The notes beneath the pieces were generated by a model. It was given only the letters and a program-made list of their open reading frames with translations, was not told the origin of the DNA and did no database searches. This document shows, in pieces, positions 29,739 through 38,068 of a stretch of 64,000 nucleotides of DNA (position 1 is the first letter of the stretch; each line of letters opens with the position of its first letter). Source of the stretch: Flammeovirga sp. SJP92. Its GTDB lineage: Bacteria; Bacteroidota; Bacteroidia; Cytophagales; Flammeovirgaceae. A program made the position numbers and the translations under genes. The DNA is taken from positions 248,001 through 312,000 of the forward strand of contig NZ_LQAQ01000093.1 of NCBI RefSeq assembly GCF_001583495.1. The letters are read 5' to 3'.

Positions 29739-30302
29739 ATGGCAGAAAATAAAGAAAAAGAAAATATCGAAAACAAAGAGGAACAAGTAGAAGAAACTAG
29801 TTCTGAAACTACTGAAGAACAAACTGAAGAAACGCAAGAAGAAGTTTCTGAAACTGACAAACTAGCACAAGAGTTAGCAGAAATGAAGAATAAATACCTT
29901 CGCTTATACTCTGAATTTGACAACTTCCGTAAACGTACTGCGAAAGAGAAAGTTGACCTTACAAAAACTGCTAGTGAGAAAGTACTTTCAGCAATCATCC
30001 CTACTATCGATGATTTAGAAAGAGCAATTGCAAATACAAAATCTGAAAACGAAGAAGTGAAGCCTGTGCTTGACGGCGTTGTGATGATTAAAGATAAAAT
30101 GCTTAAAACTTTAGAAGGACAAGGTTTAAAACAAATGGAGGATGCTACTGGAAAAGAGTTAAACACTGATTTCCACGATGCAATCACTCAAATCCCTGCT
30201 CCTACTGAAGAGTTTAAAGACAAGATTGTTGACGTTGTAGAAAAAGGCTACACGTTGAACGATAAAGTAATCCGCTACGCGAAGGTAGTAGTCGGTCAGT
30301 AA
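29739..30302 (+). CDS. grpE: Nucleotide exchange factor GrpE
   Basis: This 187-residue co-chaperone releases ADP from DnaK. A glutamate-rich disordered N-terminus (1-45) precedes the long dimerisation helix (ELAEMKNKYLRLYSEFDNFRKR) and the beta-wing domain. The C-terminal signature VEKGYTLNDKVIRYAKVVVG is typical. It sits 17 bp before dnaJ, forming the usual grpE-dnaJ operon; dnaK is not in this window. No clear heat-shock operator was identified upstream. Confidence 0.96.
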   Translation: MAENKEKENIENKEEQVEETSSETTEEQTEETQEEVSETDKLAQELAEMKNKYLRLYSEFDNFRKRTAKEKVDLTKTASEKVLSAIIPTIDDLERAIANTKSENEEVKPVLDGVVMIKDKMLKTLEGQGLKQMEDATGKELNTDFHDAITQIPAPTEEFKDKIVDVVEKGYTLNDKVIRYAKVVVGQ

Positions 30303-30319
30303 TTTTATAAATCCTATTT

Positions 30320-31483
30320 ATGGCAAAGGCAGATTATTACGAAGTTCTTGGTGTCAGTAAAGACGCTTCGAGTAGTGAGATAAAGAAGGCATACAGAAAA
30401 GTAGCTATCAAATATCACCCGGATAAAAACCCGGGTGACGCAGCGGCGGAAGAGAAATTCAAAGAGGCTGCAGAAGCTTATGAAATATTGAGCGACGACC
30501 AGAAACGTGCTCAATATGATCGTTTCGGACATCAGGCATTTGACGGTTCTGGTGGCTTCGGCGGTGGCGGAGGTATGAATATGGATGACATATTCTCTCA
30601 CTTCGGCGATATCTTCGGTGGTGGTGGAAGCCCATTCGGCGACTTCTTCGGAGGTGGCGGTGGCGGAGGCCGTCGTCAGAGAAAAGGTTCTAACTTAAGA
30701 ATCAAACTAAAGCTTAACCTTCAGGAAATGGCCAAAGGGGTTGAGAAGAAAGTTAGAATCAAACGCTATACTTCGTGTGAGCACTGTAATGGTACTGGTG
30801 CGAAAAATGGCACTGACTTAGACACATGTCATCAATGTCATGGCTCTGGACAAGTTCAAAAGGTGGTCAACACTATGTTGGGACAGATGGTGTCTCAAAC
30901 TACTTGTCCTACTTGTAATGGTGAAGGTAAAATCATCAAGACAAAATGTGAGCATTGCCACGGTGAAGGACGTGTTTACACTGAAGAAGAAGTGGCGATC
31001 AATATCCCTCCAGGAGTGGATGACGGTATGCAACTTTCAATGAGAGGTAAAGGTAACATGCCAAAAGGTGGTGGTGTTCCTGGTGATCTTCTTATTGTAA
31101 TTGAAGCTATCGAAGATGAGCAACTTCATAGAGACGGTGAAAATATTCACTTTGAATTACACCTAAGCTTTATGGATGCCGCTTTAGGTACTACTGTTGA
31201 AATCCCTACATTGACTGGCTCTGTAAAAGTGCCAATTGATGCCGGTACTCAAAGTGGTAAAGTGCTTCGCTTAAGAGGAAAAGGTATTCGTGATATCAAC
31301 GGTTATGGCGTTGGTGATCAATTGATCCATATCTCTGTTTTCACTCCAATCAAACTTTCTTCAGAAGAGAAAGATATTTTGAAAAAACTGAGAGATCACA
31401 AAAACTTCAGTCCTACTAAGGAGCATAAACAAGAAAAACGTAAGAGTTTCTTCTCTAGAATGAAAGATTTCTTTGCTCAATAA
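30320..31483 (+). CDS. dnaJ: Chaperone DnaJ
   Basis: This 387-residue type I J-protein stimulates DnaK ATP hydrolysis and presents unfolded clients. The J-domain (1-70) has the HPD tripeptide at residues 33-35. A glycine/phenylalanine-rich linker follows (about 75-120), then four zinc-binding repeats ([32 protein letters not shown]) and the C-terminal client-binding domains. It is the second gene of the grpE-dnaJ operon, and a terminator lies right behind it. Confidence 0.97.
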   Translation: MAKADYYEVLGVSKDASSSEIKKAYRKVAIKYHPDKNPGDAAAEEKFKEAAEAYEILSDDQKRAQYDRFGHQAFDGSGGFGGGGGMNMDDIFSHFGDIFGGGGSPFGDFFGGGGGGGRRQRKGSNLRIKLKLNLQEMAKGVEKKVRIKRYTSCEHCNGTGAKNGTDLDTCHQCHGSGQVQKVVNTMLGQMVSQTTCPTCNGEGKIIKTKCEHCHGEGRVYTEEEVAINIPPGVDDGMQLSMRGKGNMPKGGGVPGDLLIVIEAIEDEQLHRDGENIHFELHLSFMDAALGTTVEIPTLTGSVKVPIDAGTQSGKVLRLRGKGIRDINGYGVGDQLIHISVFTPIKLSSEEKDILKKLRDHKNFSPTKEHKQEKRKSFFSRMKDFFAQ

Positions 31484-31520
31484 GCATTAAAATCAATAGT
31501 TGAGGAATCTGACCATATTA

Positions 31521-31558
31521 AAATCACTTCACTGTCTAGTACATTGAAGTGATTTTTT
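31521..31558 (+). terminator. Rho-independent terminator after dnaJ
   Basis: AAATCACTTCA pairs with TGAAGTGATTT around a 13-nt loop, followed by a T-tract. Confidence 0.88.
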
Positions 31559-31694
31559 TATCATTAATTTAATCGATTCAACAATAAAATCCACTTGAAA
31601 ACAAACCAATTAAAGTGAAGTGAATTTTGAACTGCTTCCTGCTTTAATCCGAAAAATGGAGATCAAAATTACCGATTTTGATGAATCAGATGCT

Positions 31695-31702
31695 TATATT
31701 TG
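31695..31702 (+). promoter_or_regulatory. Promoter -7 box TATATTTG of the thioesterase gene
   Basis: This exact TAnnTTTG match lies 28 bases before ATG 31731 and would fall inside the coding region if the upstream GTG at 31620 were used. It therefore supports the shorter protein. A TTTG sequence lies upstream at less than ideal spacing. Confidence 0.45.
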
Positions 31703-31730
31703 CACAATTAATAGTAAAAGTGAATTTCAA

Positions 31731-32144
31731 ATGTTAACTCGTCAAACACAAATACGCATCAATTATGCTGATACTGACCAAATGGGCTTTGTTTATTATG
31801 GTCATTATGCCAAATTCTTTGAAATAGGAAGAACAGAAGCATTAAGAAGTTTAGGGATGAGTTATAAAGAAATGGAAGCAGACGGTGTAATGCTACCTGT
31901 ATTGGAAAATTACTCCAAGTACATCAAACCGGCAAAGTATGATGACCTTCTAACCATCACTACCAACTTAGTGGAAAAACCTACCGTGAAACTCAAATTT
32001 GAATATGAGATTACGAATGAAGAAGGTGAATTACTTCACAAAGGTTGGACAAAACTCGCTTTTATGAGTAAATCTACTTACCGTCCATGCAGAGCACCAC
32101 AACGATTTTTAGATTGTATTGCTCCTTTCTTTTCAGAAAATTAA
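31731..32144 (+). CDS. Acyl-CoA thioesterase, YbgC/4HBT hotdog family
   Basis: This 137-residue single hotdog-fold protein has the catalytic region INYADTDQMGFVYYGHYAKFFE (the aspartate in YADTDQMG) and the helix EALRSLGMSY. Such enzymes hydrolyse short or medium acyl-CoA thioesters; the substrate is not predictable. The frame extends 37 codons upstream to GTG 31620, but similarity begins at RQTQIRINYADTD and a promoter box lies within that stretch, so ATG 31731 is preferred. The BrkB-family gene follows after 6 bp, forming a likely operon. Confidence 0.87.
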   Translation: MLTRQTQIRINYADTDQMGFVYYGHYAKFFEIGRTEALRSLGMSYKEMEADGVMLPVLENYSKYIKPAKYDDLLTITTNLVEKPTVKLKFEYEITNEEGELLHKGWTKLAFMSKSTYRPCRAPQRFLDCIAPFFSEN

Positions 32145-32150
32145 ACTATT

Positions 32151-33101
32151 TTGACTAAGAAAGATCTTAAAAATAAAATAAAGGAACAGGATTTTTATCA
32201 AAAAATCAGCCACTATCTCACGAGTACCAGAGTACCTCATACTAAAGTATCCTTTTATACTTTTATCAAGGCTCTTACACTTCGGATAGAGCAGAATGAT
32301 CTTTTGCAAAGAGGCCAAGCGATTGCATTCAGTTTTAGCCTTGCCATGCTTCCTTTTATTCTTTTCTTCTCTACCCTACTGTCTTACGTCCCAAGTAGTC
32401 AGGTAGATATGATGTTTAAAATCTTCAGGGAAGAAATGTTGCCACAATATGTGTATCAAGCCATAGAAGGACCTATCCAAGACCTTACAGGCAGGTCAAG
32501 GGGCGGATTGCTTTCTTTTGGTTTCGTGGGGGCCACCTATGTAGCCACCACAGGTATGAGAACATTAATGAATGCCTTCAACAGCTGTTATCACCTCAAA
32601 GACAAAAGATCAATGTTTGAGCAGTTCAGAGTTGCACTTAACCTCACTATTCTGTTTCTAATGACATTATTCCTTTCCTCTTTCCTGCTGATTTCAGGTA
32701 AACACTTCTTGGAACATCTGCATGATATTGGTTTTCTGAATAATCAATTCACGCTTTATTCTTTATTAACCCTTCGTTTGTTGTTGATAATTTTCATCTT
32801 CTTTTTGAATATCACTTTGATTTTCAAATACGCACCTAGTGAAGTGATGAAAAAGAGAATTTTCAATCCGGGGTCAGTAGTTGCCACCACTTTGTCCATA
32901 GCAGTTTCTCTGTTATTTGGATTATACCTTGATACTTTCAACTCTTATGACATCCTATATGGATCACTAGGAGCAATCATGGGGATGATGGGGTGGATCT
33001 ATACTATTGCTATGATACTTCTAATAGGGTTTCAAATTAATACAACAATTGAAGAAGCACAGCTTTGGGCTAAGGACAATGAACCTGAGGATTTTAGATA
33101 A
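32151..33101 (+). CDS. YihY/BrkB family inner-membrane protein
   Basis: This 316-residue protein has about six transmembrane helices and the BrkB/YihY pattern: GQAIAFSFSLAMLPFILFF near the start, GGLLSFGFVGATYVATTGMRTLMNAFN, and YGSLGAIMGMMGWIYTIAMILLIGFQIN near the end. The family has no settled biochemical function; early claims of ribonuclease BN activity were withdrawn. Translation starts at TTG 32151, six bases after the thioesterase stop codon. Confidence 0.87.
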   Translation: MTKKDLKNKIKEQDFYQKISHYLTSTRVPHTKVSFYTFIKALTLRIEQNDLLQRGQAIAFSFSLAMLPFILFFSTLLSYVPSSQVDMMFKIFREEMLPQYVYQAIEGPIQDLTGRSRGGLLSFGFVGATYVATTGMRTLMNAFNSCYHLKDKRSMFEQFRVALNLTILFLMTLFLSSFLLISGKHFLEHLHDIGFLNNQFTLYSLLTLRLLLIIFIFFLNITLIFKYAPSEVMKKRIFNPGSVVATTLSIAVSLLFGLYLDTFNSYDILYGSLGAIMGMMGWIYTIAMILLIGFQINTTIEEAQLWAKDNEPEDFR

Positions 33102-33139
33102 AAATTTAATTTTATTTAGATTTTTTATTTCACAAAAGG

Positions 33140-33170
33140 TTGGATAATTCAAATGGAGCGTGCATATTTG
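33140..33170 (+). promoter_or_regulatory. Promoter TTG-N20-CATATTTG of the tRNA-Ser gene
   Basis: A -33 TTG (33140-33142) and a near-consensus -7 box CATATTTG (33163-33170) are 20 bases apart. The tRNA begins 18 bases further on. Confidence 0.55.
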
Positions 33171-33187
33171 CACCCGTCCAATGACAC

Positions 33188-33272
33188 AGAGAGTTGGCAG
33201 AGTGGTCGAATGCGGTGGTCTTGAAAACCATTGTACCGCGAGGTACCGGGGGTTCGAATCCCTCACTCTCTG
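33188..33272 (+). tRNA. tRNA-Ser (anticodon UGA)
   Basis: It is an 85-nt class II tRNA. The acceptor stem AGAGAGT pairs with ACTCTCT and the discriminator is G; CCA is not encoded. The anticodon loop CTTGAAA gives anticodon TGA. A long variable arm (about TACCGCGAGGTA) and T-arm GGGGG-TTCGAAT-CCCTC are present. The first base is A rather than the usual G, still paired with T. It has its own promoter and terminator. Confidence 0.95.
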
Positions 33273-33277
33273 CAAGT

Positions 33278-33312
33278 AAAACCTTCAGAATTCGTTCTGA
33301 AGGTTTTTTTTA
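33278..33312 (+). terminator. Rho-independent terminator after tRNA-Ser
   Basis: AAAACCTTCAGAA pairs perfectly with TTCTGAAGGTTTT around the tetraloop TTCG, followed by a T-run. Confidence 0.93.
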
Positions 33313-33474
33313 TACCCTCTTTTTTGTATTTTTAGATAGCTTAAAAAGCCAATTTGAATTACTTTCAAAATCAATACTGTTCAACTAAAAATTCTTAGGT
33401 TTTCATGCATCTTTTTTAGTTGAAAGCCGTATATGTAAATAAGTGTCAAATATAAAGAAATAACAATATCAACT

Positions 33475-33675
33475 ATGTCAAAGAAATTAGTCAAATCAAC
33501 ATCAAATTCAGTTTTCGCCGGTGTTTGCGGTGGCCTTGGTAAATATTTTAATATTGATCCAACAGTTATTCGTTTAGGTTTTGTAGTCAGTCTGTTTTTG
33601 GGATTAGGCTCACCTGGTTTAATCTATTTAGTGATGGCTTTCATTATGCCAAAAGATGAAACATACTTTTATTAA
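33475..33675 (+). CDS. PspC domain small membrane protein
   Basis: This 66-residue protein consists of one PspC domain: KLVKSTSNSVFAGVCGGLGKYFNIDPTVIRLGFVV and a single hydrophobic helix. PspC-type proteins take part in the envelope stress (phage-shock) response in some bacteria, but stand-alone copies in Bacteroidota have no proven role. It is flanked by its own terminator, shared with the convergent acyl-CoA dehydrogenase gene. Confidence 0.9.
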   Translation: MSKKLVKSTSNSVFAGVCGGLGKYFNIDPTVIRLGFVVSLFLGLGSPGLIYLVMAFIMPKDETYFY

Positions 33676-33702
33676 GATTAAAAAAAATAAGATTTTATAA
33701 AT

Positions 33703-33741
33703 AAAAAGAGATGAATTCTTGTGAGGAATTCATCTCTTTTT
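33703..33741. terminator. Bidirectional terminator between pspC-like and acyl-CoA dehydrogenase genes
   Basis: AAAAAGAGATGAATTC pairs perfectly with GAATTCATCTCTTTTT around a 7-nt loop. T-runs occur on both strands, fitting two convergent genes. Confidence 0.9.
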
Positions 33742-33762
33742 GTATTTAAGAGTGTATCAATA

Positions 33763-34905
33763 CTATTCGTCAAGCAAACATCTGCTGATGACTAGCTTTT
33801 GAATATTGGAAGTTCCCTCACCAATAGTACACAACTTAGCATCTCTGTAGTACTTCTCCACTGGATAGTCCTTTGTGAAACCATACCCTCCAAAAATCTG
33901 TACTGCTTCATCGGCACATTTCACTGCCACTTCCGAAGCATAATACTTCGCCATAGCGGAAGCCTTATTAATATTTTCACCTCTTTGTTTTTTGATAATT
34001 GCTTCTTTGATCAATAATCTTGAAGCTTCAACCTGAGTAGCCATATCAGCTAACTTAAAGGAGATACCTTGAAATGATGAAATAGCCTTTCCAAACTGTT
34101 TTCTTTCTTTGGAATATTGAATCGCACATCTCAATGCTCCATTAGCAATACCCAAACCTAAAGCGGCAATGGATATTCTTCCTCCATCCAATATTTTCAA
34201 TGCTTGCACAAAGCCTTCTCCTACTTCGCCTAATACGTTCGCTTCAGACACTCTGCAATCTTCAAAAATCATTTCTGTGGTCTCCGAGGTTCTCATTCCT
34301 AGCTTACGTTCCTTTCTGCCTCCAGAAAAACCCTTTGTTCCTCTTTCCACCACAAAAGCTGTCATGGCATGCTTATCACCTCTTTCTCCAGTACGAGCCA
34401 TTACTACTGCTACATTACCTGATTTACCATGCGTAATAAAATTCTTTGAGCCATTAAGCACCCATTCATCACCATCCTTTTTGGCTACAGTCATCATATT
34501 ACCTGCATCAGAACCTGTATTTGGCTCTGTCAACCCCCAAGCTCCAATCCATTCACCAGATGCTAATTTCGGCAACCACTTTTGTTTCTGTTCTTCATTA
34601 CCAAACATCAAGATATGATTTGTACACAAAGAATTGTGCGCCGCCAAAGACAATGCAATGCCTGGATCAAAATAAGCCAATTCAGAGATAGCTGTCACGT
34701 ATTCATTGTAACCAAGGCCTGTTCCTCCATATTCTTCAGGAACTAAAATACCCATCAAACCCAGTTCTCCAAGTTTATGGAAAACTTCAACCGGGAAGTG
34801 TTCTTCATCATCCCATTGTTCTCTGTAGGGAGCGATATGTTTCTCGCCGAAACGCTGCACTGAGTCAGCGACCATTTTTTGGGTGTCTAAACTTTCTTGT
34901 ACCAT
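33763..34905 (-). CDS. Acyl-CoA dehydrogenase
   Basis: This 380-residue flavoenzyme introduces a double bond into acyl-CoA during fatty-acid or branched amino-acid breakdown. Visible motifs include WIGAWGLTEPNTGSDAG (substrate/FAD region), ERKLGMRTSETTEMIFEDC, and the C-terminal QIFGGYGFTKDYPVEKYYRDAK with IGEGTSNIQKLVI. The catalytic base is expected to be the glutamate of IGEGTSNIQ. The frame is open to TTG 34953, but ATG 34905 is preferred because the upstream residues are low-complexity and unlike the family. Confidence 0.92.
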   Translation of the reverse strand: MVQESLDTQKMVADSVQRFGEKHIAPYREQWDDEEHFPVEVFHKLGELGLMGILVPEEYGGTGLGYNEYVTAISELAYFDPGIALSLAAHNSLCTNHILMFGNEEQKQKWLPKLASGEWIGAWGLTEPNTGSDAGNMMTVAKKDGDEWVLNGSKNFITHGKSGNVAVVMARTGERGDKHAMTAFVVERGTKGFSGGRKERKLGMRTSETTEMIFEDCRVSEANVLGEVGEGFVQALKILDGGRISIAALGLGIANGALRCAIQYSKERKQFGKAISSFQGISFKLADMATQVEASRLLIKEAIIKKQRGENINKASAMAKYYASEVAVKCADEAVQIFGGYGFTKDYPVEKYYRDAKLCTIGEGTSNIQKLVISRCLLDE

Positions 34906-35098
34906 AGTGTTTGTTTTTATGTGTATGTGGTTAGTATTGTTTATTTGGTGCAATTATCTAAAAATCAATGATTAATTATGCTGCACCTTTTATCGTAAAA
35001 TATATTGTTTATATACTGTGTTTTAAATAGTAAGAATAGTAGTTTTAGGTATTCGTTAGTTTAAACTATGAAAAATAAAACCTTTAATCAATTTATAA

Positions 35099-36394
35099 GT
35101 GTATTTTTTCCGACATATTTTCAAGTATTTTTTTATCATTCCTCTTAGTTGGACTATTTCAAGTTACGCACAGGACATGAAAGCTGTAAAGTCCAATATC
35201 AACACATTATGTTCAAAATCTTTCAAAGGACGAGGTTATACCTTTGATGGAGATAAAAAAGCGGCTCAATTTATCAGTGAAGAATTCCAGACATTGGGCA
35301 TTTCTCCTTTTCCGGGTAAAAATAGTTACTACCAACATTACACTTTACCTGTCAATACATTTCATGGAAAAGTAGATTTCAGAATTAATAAAAAGAAACT
35401 AAAACTGGGAGAAGATTATATTCCTGCCTCTGATGCAGGAAATGGAGAACTAAAAAATGGGGTTCCTTTTTACATTAATGAGAAAATATTTACAGATGAA
35501 ACTCAACTAAAAGAATTCTTGAAAATTGATCTAACAGGAAAAGTTGTAATATACAATGAAGCACAGGAAAGGCAACGTTTCTCATGGAATAGAGTGATTT
35601 TAGAGAAAATGTTACAGGCGGAAGGGATCATTGTTCTTTATGAAAACAAGTTTAATCACAGTGTAGGACGTTGGCAACTCCCTAAACCAAGGTTTTATGT
35701 AAAAAAAGAAATTATCACTGAAGATATTTCATCTATTTCATTTGAATTAGAAGCCCAAATGATTCAGGAGTATACTTCTCAAAATGTTATTGGGCATATA
35801 GCAGGTAAAAAGCACCCTGAAAAATACATCATCATTTCTGCTCATTATGACCATCTTGGAAGCATTGGTAAGAAATGCATTTTCCCTGGAGCCAACGATA
35901 ACGCTTCTGGTGTAAGCATGATGATAGAAGTAGCTAAATATTATACTCAAAATCCGCCAGACTATTCTATTGTTTTTATTGGCTTTGGCAGTGAAGAAGC
36001 GGGATTAATTGGCTCAAAACACTATGTTGAAAATCCTTTCTTTCCTTTGGAGCAAATACGCTTTGTTGTCAATCTCGATCTTTTTGGAAGTGGAGAGGAA
36101 GGCATGATGACTGTAAATGGAAGCGTATTCAAAGAAGAGTATCAATTATTAGAAAAAATAAATAAGCAACATAAGTACCTTTCCAAGGTAGCTCAAAGAG
36201 GAAAAGCTGCCAATTCCGATCATTATTTCTTTTCTGAAAGCGGTGTACCTAGCTTCTTTTTCTATTTGATGGGTAGTTCATGGACACATTATCATGATGT
36301 ATATGACGCCCCTCCTCTTCCACTATCAGGCTTTGAAGGTGCTTACAAACTAATTATTGACTTCACAAATGCCTTACAAATAGAAGATTATTAA
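35099..36394 (+). CDS. Secreted M28 family zinc aminopeptidase
   Basis: This 431-residue protein has a signal peptide (cleavage near SSYAQ). After an N-terminal PA-like region, the M28 metal ligands are visible: H and D in SAHYDHLG, D in GANDNASG, the catalytic pair in GFGSEEAGLIG, D in VVNLDLFG and H near TNSDHY or WTHYHD. It probably releases amino acids from peptides in the periplasm or outside the cell. The start is GTG 35099; the ATG at 35068 is in another frame and short. It is transcribed alone. Confidence 0.87.
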   Translation: MYFFRHIFKYFFIIPLSWTISSYAQDMKAVKSNINTLCSKSFKGRGYTFDGDKKAAQFISEEFQTLGISPFPGKNSYYQHYTLPVNTFHGKVDFRINKKKLKLGEDYIPASDAGNGELKNGVPFYINEKIFTDETQLKEFLKIDLTGKVVIYNEAQERQRFSWNRVILEKMLQAEGIIVLYENKFNHSVGRWQLPKPRFYVKKEIITEDISSISFELEAQMIQEYTSQNVIGHIAGKKHPEKYIIISAHYDHLGSIGKKCIFPGANDNASGVSMMIEVAKYYTQNPPDYSIVFIGFGSEEAGLIGSKHYVENPFFPLEQIRFVVNLDLFGSGEEGMMTVNGSVFKEEYQLLEKINKQHKYLSKVAQRGKAANSDHYFFSESGVPSFFFYLMGSSWTHYHDVYDAPPLPLSGFEGAYKLIIDFTNALQIEDY

Positions 36395-36428
36395 ACTTTT
36401 TATGTCATGATTAATAGAAGTTTACAAA

Positions 36429-36465
36429 ATGAAGGCCTTCATGTGGATAAGGTTCGTTAACTTTG
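36429..36465 (+). promoter_or_regulatory. Promoter box TAACTTTG with an overlapping 14-bp palindrome upstream of the rRNA methyltransferase
   Basis: The -7 box TAACTTTG (36458-36465) is an exact consensus match, 63 bases before the start codon. The perfect palindrome ATGAAGGCCTTCAT (36429-36442) covers the expected -33 region, where a bound protein would block or replace normal recognition. Confidence 0.45.
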
Positions 36466-36527
36466 CGCTATGTTGGACCTGGTGCAATCGTATGTACTTG
36501 GTTCGTTTATAAGATAGAATTAAGATT

Positions 36528-37325
36528 ATGTACGACGATAAAAAGAAAAAAAACTTTTCAAGATATAACAAAAAACCAAAACCTAATGCGGCAGATATCA
36601 TGTACGGTATTCAGCCTATCGTAGAAGCATTGGAAGCTGGAAAGCAATTTGAAAAGCTTTTTATCACAAGAGACTCTCACAATGAATCAATTGCTGAGAT
36701 TCACAAAATGGCCCATAAAGCGGGGATTGTTGTCTCAAGAGTTCCTGTGGAGAAACTGCAGAGAATCACATCAAAAAATCACCAAGGCGTAATTGGTTTC
36801 GTACCTGCCATTGATTACGTGGACCCACAAAATGTGATTGCCACTACTTTTGAAGAAGGGAAAACTCCATTGGTTTTAGTATTGGACAGAGTGACTGACG
36901 TTAGAAACTTCGGTGCTATTGCCAGAACAGCAGAATGTGCTGGAGTAGATTTGATTGTCATCCCTAAAAAAGGATCTGCTCAAATTGGCAGCGATGCTGT
37001 TAGAACTTCAGCAGGTGCACTAAACCACATTCCTGTGGCAAGAGTAGATGATTTACAATCTGCTATTTTGGATTTACAAGGAAGCGGACTACAAGTAGTA
37101 TGCTGTACTGAAAAAGGTTCAAAAGATATTTACTATGTAGACATGGAAATTCCAACTGCTATTGTAATGGGGTCTGAGGAAGATGGCATCTCTCCAGATA
37201 TTATTCATATGGCAGACAAATTGGCAAAAATCCCAATGACAGGTAAAGTAAGCTCATTGAATGTGGGTGTTGCGGCAGGAATTATCATTTTTGAGGCAAA
37301 CAGACAAAGAATGATGGCACAGTAA
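36528..37325 (+). CDS. rlmB: 23S rRNA (guanosine 2251-2'-O)-methyltransferase RlmB type
   Basis: This 265-residue SPOUT-class enzyme has an N-terminal substrate-binding domain starting MYGIQPIVEALEAGKQFEKLFI and a knotted C-terminal domain with motifs LVLDRVTDVRNFGAIARTAE, IVMGSEEDGIS and IPMTGKVSSLNVGVAAGIIIFE. It methylates ribose 2'-OH groups; the RlmB assignment rests on length and N-terminal domain, and a tRNA-modifying TrmH role cannot be excluded. A basic N-terminal tail (residues 4-20) is likely an RNA contact. Confidence 0.88.
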   Translation: MYDDKKKKNFSRYNKKPKPNAADIMYGIQPIVEALEAGKQFEKLFITRDSHNESIAEIHKMAHKAGIVVSRVPVEKLQRITSKNHQGVIGFVPAIDYVDPQNVIATTFEEGKTPLVLVLDRVTDVRNFGAIARTAECAGVDLIVIPKKGSAQIGSDAVRTSAGALNHIPVARVDDLQSAILDLQGSGLQVVCCTEKGSKDIYYVDMEIPTAIVMGSEEDGISPDIIHMADKLAKIPMTGKVSSLNVGVAAGIIIFEANRQRMMAQ

Positions 37326-37336
37326 GAGTTTTTCTT

Positions 37337-37344
37337 ATCTTTGC
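37337..37344 (+). promoter_or_regulatory. Promoter -7 box TATCTTTG upstream of the DUF4254 gene
   Basis: This exact TAnnTTTG match lies 32 bases before the start codon, directly behind the methyltransferase stop codon. It suggests separate transcription of the DUF4254 gene. Confidence 0.45.
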
Positions 37345-37375
37345 AGTCAAATTATAAACTATAAAAAAACATAGT

Positions 37376-37984
37376 ATGCAATTTACAGAAAATTGTAATT
37401 CTATTTTCTCACAAAGTATAGAGAAATACCATATTAAAGATCATGTGGATACACCTATCAAAAATCCATTCGAAAAGGAAGATATTCAACATCTTTTATA
37501 TTTAAAAAACTGGATTGACACTGTGCAATGGCACCTTGAGGACATCATTCGTGATCCTAACATCAATCCTGATGAAGCTTTGAAAATTAAAAGAAGAATT
37601 GATGCTTCAAACCAAGAGCGTACTGACGTTGTTGAGTTTATCGATAGCTGGTTCTTAGAAAAAAATAAGGATGTTCAACCTGTTGAAGGTGCAAGCATCA
37701 ACACTGAAAGCCCTGCTTGGGCAATTGATAGATTATCAATCTTAGCGTTGAAAATCTATCATATGCAAGAAGAAGTAGATCGTGAAAGCGCTACTCCAGA
37801 GCATAAAGCTGCTTGTCAGACTAAATTGGACATTCTTTTAGAGCAAAGAGTGGACTTGTCAACTGCTATCGAAGAATTGATCAACGATATTGAGGCAGGC
37901 AAAAAATACATGAAGGTGTACAAACAAATGAAAATGTACAATGACCCTTCATTAAACCCTGTATTGTATAAAGAAGGAAAGTAA
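37376..37984 (+). CDS. DUF4254 family protein
   Basis: This 202-residue, mostly helical soluble protein of the Bacteroidota-typical DUF4254 family has no known function. Recognisable stretches are KNPFEKEDIQHLLYLKNWIDTVQWHLED and SPAWAIDRLSILALKIYHM. No signal peptide or membrane helix is visible. In this phylum the family is often encoded next to a GT9 glycosyltransferase, and here the next gene is exactly that, 84 bp downstream, although a terminator separates the two. A role near lipopolysaccharide or glycan assembly is a guess from context only. Confidence 0.82.
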   Translation: MQFTENCNSIFSQSIEKYHIKDHVDTPIKNPFEKEDIQHLLYLKNWIDTVQWHLEDIIRDPNINPDEALKIKRRIDASNQERTDVVEFIDSWFLEKNKDVQPVEGASINTESPAWAIDRLSILALKIYHMQEEVDRESATPEHKAACQTKLDILLEQRVDLSTAIEELINDIEAGKKYMKVYKQMKMYNDPSLNPVLYKEGK

Positions 37985-38003
37985 TTCCTTACTATCATAA
38001 ATT

Positions 38004-38054
38004 AAGAAGTTGTTCTATTTCCTCTACTGAATGGAAAAAGAACAACTTCTTTTT
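38004..38054 (+). terminator. Terminator between the DUF4254 and GT9 genes
   Basis: AAGAAGTTGTTCT pairs with AGAACAACTTCTT around a 24-nt loop and is followed by T-residues. It ends 15 bases before the next start codon, so the glycosyltransferase gene may depend on read-through or on a promoter overlapping the hairpin. Confidence 0.75.
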
Positions 38055-38068
38055 GTAAGTACTAAGTT

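Noticed and set aside
29534-30187. 217-codon minus-strand frame rich in serine
   Set aside because: It is antisense to grpE; the serine content mirrors glutamate codons of the acidic GrpE N-terminus.
33194-33388. 64-codon plus-strand frame
   Set aside because: It lies over tRNA-Ser and its terminator.
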